Part shown: in pieces, positions 44,781 to 51,028 of the stretch
Layout of the letters: the number at the start of each line of letters is the position of its first letter
Position numbering within the stretch: the stretch's first letter is position 1
Source of the DNA: Nocardiopsis sp. N85
GTDB taxonomy: Bacteria > Actinomycetota > Actinomycetes > Streptosporangiales > Streptosporangiaceae
Direction of reading: 5' to 3'
Assembly: GCF_028882275.1 (NCBI RefSeq)
Contig: NZ_JARBUT010000013.1
Span: forward strand, 119,330-183,329
DNA: 64,000 nt
Program-made: the position numbers and the translations under genes
The notes under the pieces: generated by a model
What the model saw: the letters and a program-made list of their open reading frames with translations, nothing else
What the model was told of the DNA's origin: nothing
Database searches by the model: none

Positions 44781-44962
44781 CGGAGACCACCCCGCCCCTT
44801 CGCGGTGAACAGCGCCGCGAGGTCCACCTCGCCCGCGTACGCCCTACCGCCGAGGAACCCGGCGATTCCGAACGACAGGACCAGCAGGAGGGCCCAGAAA
44901 CCCCCGAACGCAGCGGTCAGTCCCAGTACGACGCCGAAGGCGAGTCCGACGATCGGCCACAT
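44777..44962 (-). CDS. DUF2273-like small membrane protein
   Basis: 61 residues: MWPIVGLAFGVVLGLTAAFG and FWALLLVLSFGIAGFLGG are two closely spaced helices, followed by a short charged tail. This small protein regularly accompanies Asp23 and AmaP genes. Role unknown but probably part of the same membrane complex. Confidence 0.82.
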   Translation of the reverse strand: MWPIVGLAFGVVLGLTAAFGGFWALLLVLSFGIAGFLGGRAYAGEVDLAALFTAKGRGGLR

Positions 44963-45008
44963 GACTCCTCATTCCCGGTCGGTCGCTCCGAAGTGCACGA
45001 CGCCCCCG

Positions 45009-45479
45009 TCACCGCACACGGGGCTCGCCCCCGGAGGTCTCCTCGCCCTCGCCGGGCAGGCGGATGTCGTCGACGGTCACGTTCACCTCGGTGACCTCCA
45101 GCCCGGTCATGCGCTCCACGGCCGAGACCACGTTGCGTCGGACCTCGGTGGCCAGGTCGGGGATGACGGCCCCGTACTCGACGATCAGGTTGATGTCGAC
45201 GGCCGCCTGGCGCTCTCCCACCTCGACCGAGACCCCCCGGGCGGCGGTGGACGTCGAGGTCGAGCCGGGAATGCGCTCGCGCACGGCGTCGAAGGCACGG
45301 GCGGTGTTGCCGCCCATGTGGTGGACGCCCCGGATCTGGCGCGCGGCCATGCCCGCGATCTTGGCGACCACGTGGTCGGCGATCACGGTACGGCCCTGGG
45401 CGGACTCGGCGCGGGCCGAGTCCACCCGGCGCAGCTCGGTGCCGGCGGTGTCGTTCTCCTGCGGGTTCTTCGCGGCCAT
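45009..45479 (-). CDS. Asp23/Gls24 family envelope stress protein (canonical copy)
   Basis: 156 residues from ATG 45479 with GAGGAAGAGGAG upstream. RTVIADHVVAKIAGMAARQI with RGVHHMG, VEVGERQAAVDINLIVEYGA and VRRNVVSAVERMTGLEVTEV are the signature blocks. Residues 1-30 and the C-terminus are acidic and flexible. First gene of the minus-strand envelope-stress operon, divergent from an ECF sigma factor. Confidence 0.93.
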   Translation of the reverse strand: MAAKNPQENDTAGTELRRVDSARAESAQGRTVIADHVVAKIAGMAARQIRGVHHMGGNTARAFDAVRERIPGSTSTSTAARGVSVEVGERQAAVDINLIVEYGAVIPDLATEVRRNVVSAVERMTGLEVTEVNVTVDDIRLPGEGEETSGGEPRVR

Positions 45480-45916
45480 GGGCCTCTCCTCTTCCTCGTC
45501 CTGATGCGTCGGTGACGGTGTCTCAGCGCCGGACGGTCCCGGATCCCGCCTTCGGAGGGGACGTGTCCCGACCAGAGGGGAAGCGCGTCGCCTCGCCCGT
45601 GACCGTGACCGTGCGCCGAGGGCCGGCGGTCGGGCCGTCGTGGAGGGTGGCGACGTCACCCGATCGGTCTGCGGGTCCCCTCTTCGCGGTCTCGGAGGTC
45701 GTGCGCGACCCTGCCGCCTCGCGCGCAAGGAACATCCCGGTCCCTCCCACGTCCCGCCCCTCCCGTCGTGGCGTCGGTCGTTCCGGCGCCGTCATGAGGG
45801 AGGACACGGCTGGAGCCGGTGGGCTCACGGCGCTCTTTCCGTGATCCACGTCACGTTTGTTCGGGTCATGGATGGATACTCAAGGTAACTGAACGCATAC
45901 TCGGAGTGGGTGGCCC
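45480..45916. other. Divergent promoter region of the Asp23 operon and the sigma gene
   Basis: 437 bp without a credible gene. It should hold promoters in both directions, possibly one recognised by the encoded sigma factor. An AT-richer stretch at 45840-45900 precedes the sigma gene; I could not assign -35/-10 boxes with confidence. Confidence 0.45.
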
Positions 45917-46501
45917 TTGTCAGGTGAGCGTCACGAGGTGACCGCGCCGTCGTTCGTCCCGGACACCGCCCTCCCCGAACCGGTCCTGGTGGAACGGGCT
46001 CAGGACGGTGACGACAGCGCGTTCGAGATCCTCCTGCGCCGGCACCAGGACACCGTCTACCGGATCACCCTGCGCATTCTGAGGGAACCCGGAGACGCGC
46101 GGGACGCGGCACAGGAAGCGCTCATCACGGCGTGGCGCAAGCTCCCCACCCTGAGGGAACCCGCCGGGTTCGGCGCCTGGCTGCGTCGTATCGCCGGTCG
46201 GAGGGCGCTCAACGTGCTGCGCGCCCGCGCCGACACCGATCCCATCGACGAGGAGAGCGCACCGGACCTTCCGGGCCGTGAGCCCGACGCCGAGGTCCTG
46301 GCCGGCGACCTCCGCGAGGCCCTGTCCCGGGCCCTGTCCGGTCTGCCCCCCTCACAGCGCACCTGTTGGGTTCTCCGTGAGATGGAAGGATGGGGATATG
46401 AAGAGATAGCCGAAGTCGTCGACGCGACCCCGACCGCCGTGCGCGGGCGCATCCACCGCGCTCGCGCCCATCTCGTGAAGGCGCTTGCACCATGGCGTTA
46501 G
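45917..46501 (+). CDS. ECF-type RNA polymerase sigma factor
   Basis: 194 residues. Sigma region 2 (FEILLRRHQDTVYRITLRIL, DARDAAQEALITAWRKLPTL) and region 4 (LSGLPPSQRTCWVLREMEGW, then YEEIAEVVDATPTAVRGRIH) are clear. The start is TTG 45917 (GGAG upstream) or GTG 45938. Its stop overlaps the start of the next gene, whose product carries an anti-sigma zinc motif, so the pair should act as sigma and anti-sigma. Targets may include the divergent Asp23 operon. Confidence 0.9.
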   Translation: MSGERHEVTAPSFVPDTALPEPVLVERAQDGDDSAFEILLRRHQDTVYRITLRILREPGDARDAAQEALITAWRKLPTLREPAGFGAWLRRIAGRRALNVLRARADTDPIDEESAPDLPGREPDAEVLAGDLREALSRALSGLPPSQRTCWVLREMEGWGYEEIAEVVDATPTAVRGRIHRARAHLVKALAPWR

Positions 46502-47043
46502 AACCGCCCGACGACAACGACGACCTCCTGCCCTGCGGGAACGGCGAGGACGCGCTGGCGCGGCACCTGATGGCCGGTCGGACCACGGACCATGAGGCCG
46601 GCTGCGCCCACTGCCGTTCGGCGGCCCGGGACCTGGAGCCGTTGATCTCCGTCCTGCGCGAACCGCCGGATGAGGAGACCACCGCCCCCGTCGGCCTCGT
46701 CGACGACGTGATGCGCATCGTCCGAAGCGAGCGCAGGAACACCCGCACGCTCACGCTGGGCGGCGCCGGGCCGGGGACCACCGAGATCCGCGAGTCGGCC
46801 GTCGCCACCCTGGTGCGCCTCTCCGCCCGCGACGTCCCCGACGTCCTCGTCGGCCGCTGTCGGGTGAGGCGGACCCCGGACGGGCTCGTGGTGTCGCTGA
46901 CCGTGCTGGTGGTCGTCGGAACGCCCATCGTGGAGGCGGCCGAGCGCCTGCGCCGCACCGTGCGCGCCCTCCTGGAGGAGCGCCTGCGCCTGGCCGTCCC
47001 GAGGATCGACATCGACGTCACCGGACTCGTCGAGCCCGGCTGA
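46492..47043 (+). CDS. Zinc anti-sigma motif fused to an Asp23-like domain
   Basis: 183 residues. The N-terminal part has a ZAS-like H-x3-C-x2-C pattern (DHEAGCAHC, ~35-45) with an upstream His (RHLMAG). The C-terminal ~110 residues read EIRESAVATLVRLSARDVPD, RTPDGLVVSLTVLVVVGTP and RLRRTVRALLEERLRLAVPR, the alpha/beta pattern of Asp23/Gls24. It has no transmembrane helix, so it is a soluble regulator. The gene overlaps the sigma stop by 10 bp, and its third codon is TTA, rare in this genome. It likely holds the sigma factor inactive until an Asp23-linked envelope signal arrives (inference). Confidence 0.7.
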   Translation: MALEPPDDNDDLLPCGNGEDALARHLMAGRTTDHEAGCAHCRSAARDLEPLISVLREPPDEETTAPVGLVDDVMRIVRSERRNTRTLTLGGAGPGTTEIRESAVATLVRLSARDVPDVLVGRCRVRRTPDGLVVSLTVLVVVGTPIVEAAERLRRTVRALLEERLRLAVPRIDIDVTGLVEPG

Positions 47044-47159
47044 GCGGGCCCTCGGCCCGGGCTCGGGCCCATGTTCGGTGACCGGACTCACACCTCGCCG
47101 TTACCGTTCCGTCACGCGCCGGAGCACGGGCGCAACGTCGACTCGGCATCGTCGGACCC

Positions 47160-47987
47160 ATGGACTTTTCCGAAGGCCACCACGGGACCGACGACCGACG
47201 CACCGGCTTCCTCGGCAGGGAGGCCCTCGACATGGGGGTCCTGCTGCTCGCCGCCGGGGCGGCGCACATGGTGGTGCTCTCCCTCGGGCACAGCGACGGC
47301 GGGGTCCGCGCCCTGATCGCGGTGGGCGTCCTGCTCATCGTGGTCTCGATCCTGCACCGCTGGCACCGGCACCGTCGTTCCGCCACCCCGCCCCGGCCCC
47401 CGATCGCGTCGCACCGGCCGATCGTCCCGGCCGACCCGACCGGCGACCGACTGTGGAGCGTGCGGGTCACCGTCGCCGACGTGCCCGGCGGACTCGCGGC
47501 GCTCACCGCCGGATTCGCCGTGCTGGGCATAGACATCCGACTCATGCACGTCCACCCCGCCGGCACCGATGCGGTCGACGAGTTCTTCGTCAGCGCGCCC
47601 GTCCACGTCGGGGCGCACGCCCTGCACGCGGTGGTCCGGGAGGCGGGTGGTCGCGACGCCATCGTGCGCACCGCCGACCCGCACGAACTCAGCGACACCA
47701 CGAGTCGCACGCTGGCGCTGGTCGGAGCGCTCGTCGGTGGGAACACGACTCTGGAGAACTCGCTCATCTCACTGGCGACGGCCGAGCGGGTGGACGCCGT
47801 CGACGGGCCGCCCCCGGGCCTGGGCCGCGAGGACCTGGCCGGGGCCGTCATGACCCTGTCCGCCCCTGACGGCCGGGTGTTGGTCGTCCGCCGTTCCGGG
47901 GTGCCGTTCACCTCGGTGGAGTTCGCCCGCTGCCGAGCGCTCGTCCAGGTCGCCGCCACCCTGCGCGACCGCAGCGAACGGTCGTGA
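47160..47987 (+). CDS. Membrane-anchored ACT-domain protein
   Basis: 275 residues. Two N-terminal helices (LDMGVLLLAAGAAHMVVLSL; VRALIAVGVLLIVVSILHRW) precede a cytoplasmic part with an ACT-like domain (WSVRVTVADVPGGLAALTAG, then GIDIRLMHVHPAG). A ~140-residue C-terminal region follows (VMTLSAPDGRVLVVRRSGVP). ACT domains bind amino acids or other small ligands. Coupling one to a membrane hairpin suggests a sensor. It lies downstream of the sigma/anti-sigma pair and is followed by a terminator hairpin. Confidence 0.75.
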   Translation: MDFSEGHHGTDDRRTGFLGREALDMGVLLLAAGAAHMVVLSLGHSDGGVRALIAVGVLLIVVSILHRWHRHRRSATPPRPPIASHRPIVPADPTGDRLWSVRVTVADVPGGLAALTAGFAVLGIDIRLMHVHPAGTDAVDEFFVSAPVHVGAHALHAVVREAGGRDAIVRTADPHELSDTTSRTLALVGALVGGNTTLENSLISLATAERVDAVDGPPPGLGREDLAGAVMTLSAPDGRVLVVRRSGVPFTSVEFARCRALVQVAATLRDRSERS

Positions 47988-47992
47988 CCCGA

Positions 47993-48017
47993 CTCCCCGG
48001 GGGCGGACCCCGGGGAG
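47993..48017 (+). terminator. Terminator after the ACT-domain gene
   Basis: CTCCCCGGGG (47993-48002) pairs with CCCCGGGGAG (48008-48017) over a 5-nt loop, 5 bp past the stop. Confidence 0.75.
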
Positions 48018-48115
48018 CCGGGCCGACCCACGGGATCGGATCCCGGTCCGTGTGCTTTCGTCCACAGGCTGTGGAAAATCCCCCATGATTCGCCGCAGGA
48101 GGGTAAAAGAGACGT

Positions 48116-48832
48116 ATGGCTACCCCCCGAACACCCTCCGTCCCGTCCCTCCGACATCCGCGATCGACCCTCGCGATCCTGCTCACCGTCCTGCTGGGCG
48201 TGCTCCTGCTCGCCCCGCCCGCCCACGCCGACGCCCGCGAACTCCGCAACGGCGCCTCCGGGCCGGCCGTCACCGAACTGCAAGAGCGTCTTCTCGGCCT
48301 CGGGTACTGGCTCGACGGGGCGGACGGCCGGTTCGGACACCACACCGCGCAGGCGGTGGTCGCCCTCCAGAAGGCGGCCGGCATCGACCGTGACGGTGTG
48401 GTCGGCCCGGACACCCGGGCCGCGCTGGCCGACGGGATCCGACCATCGGCCTCCAGTACCTCCGGCGACGTGCTGGAGATCGACCTGGAGCGCCAGCTGC
48501 TCCTGGTCGTCTCCGACGGCGAGGTGGAGTACGCGCTCAACACCTCCACCGGGTCCGGAAGGCCCTACCAGGGCGCCGACGGCTCGGAGCGGATCGCGGT
48601 CACCCCCACCGGCGCCTACACGGTGTTCCGGCAGGTCGCCGGCTGGGATCCGGGTCCCTACGGGGCCCTGTACGCCCCCATGTACTTCAACGGCGGCATC
48701 GCCGTCCACGGCTACCCGAGCGTGCCGGCGCAACCGGCCTCGCACGGATGCGCCCGAGTGAGCCTGTCCGCGATGGACTGGCTCCGCGAGGAGGGGCACA
48801 TCGCGGTGGGCACCACGATCGTCGTTCGCTGA
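48116..48832 (+). CDS. L,D-transpeptidase with peptidoglycan-binding domain
   Basis: 238 residues. A signal peptide (RSTLAILLTVLLGVLLLAPP, cleavage after AHA) precedes a PG_binding_1 domain (ELRNGASGPAVTELQERLLG, ~40-100) and a YkuD domain (~115-238). The catalytic motif is SHGCARVS (His210, Cys212), with the upstream His in GIAVHGYPS. It forms 3-3 cross-links in peptidoglycan or anchors proteins to it. Following the envelope-stress cluster, it fits a cell-wall theme. Start ATG 48116 follows AGGAGG. Confidence 0.93.
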   Translation: MATPRTPSVPSLRHPRSTLAILLTVLLGVLLLAPPAHADARELRNGASGPAVTELQERLLGLGYWLDGADGRFGHHTAQAVVALQKAAGIDRDGVVGPDTRAALADGIRPSASSTSGDVLEIDLERQLLLVVSDGEVEYALNTSTGSGRPYQGADGSERIAVTPTGAYTVFRQVAGWDPGPYGALYAPMYFNGGIAVHGYPSVPAQPASHGCARVSLSAMDWLREEGHIAVGTTIVVR

Positions 48833-49149
48833 TCGCGCCGGGAACCGCGGGTCTCCGGTGTCCGGGGTGATGCCCCCGGGCGCCGGTCGCCCCCGGCGGG
48901 CGGTGGCGTTCGGGCCGTACCGGACCGCGCCCCGGGGGCGGCCGGGCACGATCGACCCGGTTCCCCACGTCCGGCCGTGCCCTCCGGAACGCCCCGGCCT
49001 CGAACCACGGGGGGCGGGAGCCGCTCTCGGAGCAGGTGCGGTGACCGGGTGCGGTGACGCGTGGCCGTCGGTCGGGTGACCGGACGCGACCCCGGGGAAG
49101 GAGAGAGCACGGCCGGGCGGAGAGGCCGACCGGCGCGAAGGGGACCCGT
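48833..49149. other. Intergenic, no gene seen
   Basis: 317 bp between the transpeptidase and phosphatase genes. No coding frame or strong signal was found apart from GC-rich runs. Confidence 0.4.
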
Positions 49150-50070
49150 ATGCCTTTCCTGATCGCCACCGAGCCCGGTCACGTCGACCGGCCCAACGAG
49201 GACTTCGCGGCGGTGACCGCGCGCTGCGCGGTGGTGCTGGACGGGGTGAGCGGGCCGCTCGACGGCGACGGCGGCTGCTCCCACGGGGTGGCCTGGTACG
49301 TCCGAAGGCTCGGCGCCCTGCTGCTGGCGGGCATCGACACCGGCGGACCACTGCGCTCCGCGCTGGCCGAGGCGATCACGGCGGTCACCGCCCTGCACAC
49401 CGACACCTGCGACATCGCGCACCGGGACACCCCCTCGGCGACGGTGGTGGCCGCCCGCATGACCGGTGAGGGCCTGGAGTACCTGGTGCTGTCGGATTCG
49501 GTACTGCTGGTCGCCGACCCCCGCCCCGTGGACCGCACCGGCAAGGCCCTTCGCGCCGATGGGCGCCACGGCGACCCACATCCGGCGGGTCACCCGAGGG
49601 GAGACGGCCGCCCCGCGGGCCGGTCGACCGCGGCGACCGGCCCGAACACCGGCGCTCCCGTGGCGGTGGACGGGGTCGGCCTGGTCGCCGACACCCGGCT
49701 GGACGCCCTCCGCGCCGACCTGCTCCGCCGTGGCGAGCCCGCCGGGGCGATCCGCGCGCTGCGCGGTGTGCCGGGCGGATTCTGGACGGCCGGCTCCGAT
49801 CCCCGGGCTGCCGACGAGGCCCTCACCGGAACGGCCGCGGCCGGCCCCTTCGCCCTGATGACCGACGGGGCCACCCGGGCGGTCGAGGTGTTCGGGGACC
49901 TGGATTGGGGACAGGCCTTCTCCTTGGTTTCGGACAAGGGGCCGAGGGCGTTGATCGAGCGGGTGCGCACCCTGGAGGCGGCCGACCCCGAAGGGGGTTC
50001 CCACCCCCGGGGCAAGGTCCGGGACGACGCCACCGTCGTGTTCTGGGAGCCGGAAGCCCTCGTGCGCTAA
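49150..50070 (+). CDS. PP2C-like serine/threonine phosphatase
   Basis: 306 residues from ATG 49150 (AAGGGG six bases upstream). PP2C metal-site motifs are in order: HVDRPNEDFAAV, CAVVLDGVSGPLDG, SATVVAARM, FALMTDGATR and RDDATVVFWE. The regular aspartates that hold the Mn/Mg pair are present. An ~80-residue Pro/Gly-rich insertion sits mid-domain. It has no membrane segment. Probably removes phosphate from Ser/Thr-kinase targets; no kinase gene is adjacent. Confidence 0.85.
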   Translation: MPFLIATEPGHVDRPNEDFAAVTARCAVVLDGVSGPLDGDGGCSHGVAWYVRRLGALLLAGIDTGGPLRSALAEAITAVTALHTDTCDIAHRDTPSATVVAARMTGEGLEYLVLSDSVLLVADPRPVDRTGKALRADGRHGDPHPAGHPRGDGRPAGRSTAATGPNTGAPVAVDGVGLVADTRLDALRADLLRRGEPAGAIRALRGVPGGFWTAGSDPRAADEALTGTAAAGPFALMTDGATRAVEVFGDLDWGQAFSLVSDKGPRALIERVRTLEAADPEGGSHPRGKVRDDATVVFWEPEALVR

Positions 50071-50581
50071 CGAGGTGACGAAGCACGCGCGTCGGCGAGA
50101 GCGTGTCCCCGTGCCGAGGCGGAGGGCGGGAACCGGGAAGTCGGGACCTTTGAACCCCATTTTCGGGTGGCCGAAAAAGGGGTATTCGGATTTCTCTCTG
50201 CGCGGTGATCATGATCCACACGCACCGTCACCAGGTGGGACGCATGTCATGGGCATTGATCATTGGCGACGTTTTTCCAGTGGATTCAGATCACATTCAA
50301 TGGATTTCTCCTGAAAAATTCAGAGAACCCTGGGGCGCCCTTCGCGCGTCACACCACCGTGTGGCGGAGAACGCCGGGATGCCCACGCCACAGGCGCTTT
50401 CGCCTGTCGTGTTCATCCGGTAGATTTCCCGGTAACCGAACAGTCGGGGTTACTCCACAACGTCCCCACTCGGCTCGGTGTTCTCTTCGCACCCCACTGC
50501 TCATACGCGCCCTTCGGCACCCCATACCCGGAAGAACGATTGACCACCTTCCTTGAAGCGAGAACCGGAAAAGGAGACGGC
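50071..50581. other. AT-rich intergenic region before the HTH-helicase unit
   Basis: 511 bp, clearly lower in GC around 50150-50330 than anything nearby. A 59-72 codon frame ending at 50423 exists, but it shows no family likeness and weak codon bias. The region probably holds the promoter of the downstream unit and may mark a transferred segment. TTGACC at 50539-50544 could be a -35 element; no matching -10 was convincing. Confidence 0.45.
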
Positions 50582-50998
50582 GTGACCCCCACGGGCGTCC
50601 TTGAACCGACCGGCCCGAACCGCGCCCTCAACGGCACCGGATGGCTGGATCGGCTGCTGTCCACCCCGGTGGTCACCCCCGTCGAGCGCTCCCGCCCGCT
50701 GCGCGACATCGACGGCTACGAACACCGCCCCAACCCCCTGCACGCCCGCACCGCCGCCGGATTCCTGCTCACCATGCGCCGCTACGTGGTGTGGGCCGGC
50801 GACTGGTCCTACCGGGAGCTGGAGTACCTGTGCGGCGGAGCGGTCAAGCACACCACCTTCCGGCAGGTCCTCGAAGGGGACCGACTGCCCAGGTACGTGT
50901 TCCTGATGGCGTTCGTCACCGCCTGCGCCGGGGAGGACGAGGCCGAACGGCGGCGCTGGGTCGCCGCCTGGCAGCGGTTGCGCCTGTCCGCCGATTGA
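50582..50998 (+). CDS. Helix-turn-helix protein paired with the membrane helicase
   Basis: 138 residues from GTG 50582 (GGAG six bases upstream). The C-terminal ~85 residues (TAAGFLLTMRRYVVWAGDWS, YRELEYLCGGAVKHTTFRQV, LEGDRLPRYVFLMAFVTACA) match the XRE-like helix-turn-helix. In actinomycetes this domain often caps STAND/NACHT ATPases and other conflict proteins. Residues 1-50 are flexible. It ends 30 bp before the helicase gene and is almost surely co-transcribed. It may be a DNA-binding adaptor or repressor. Confidence 0.7.
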   Translation: MTPTGVLEPTGPNRALNGTGWLDRLLSTPVVTPVERSRPLRDIDGYEHRPNPLHARTAAGFLLTMRRYVVWAGDWSYRELEYLCGGAVKHTTFRQVLEGDRLPRYVFLMAFVTACAGEDEAERRRWVAAWQRLRLSAD

Positions 50999-51028
50999 CC
51001 TCGGGCCCCTCCTCGCTACCGTGGACGG

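Noticed and set aside
45512..45844. Open frames in both directions in the Asp23/sigma divergent region
   Set aside because: Arg/Ser/Pro-rich with no recognisable family; better explained as a promoter region.
50205..50423. 72-codon plus-strand frame in the AT-rich intergenic region
   Set aside because: No homology pattern, weak codon bias and no clear start signal; kept only as a remark.
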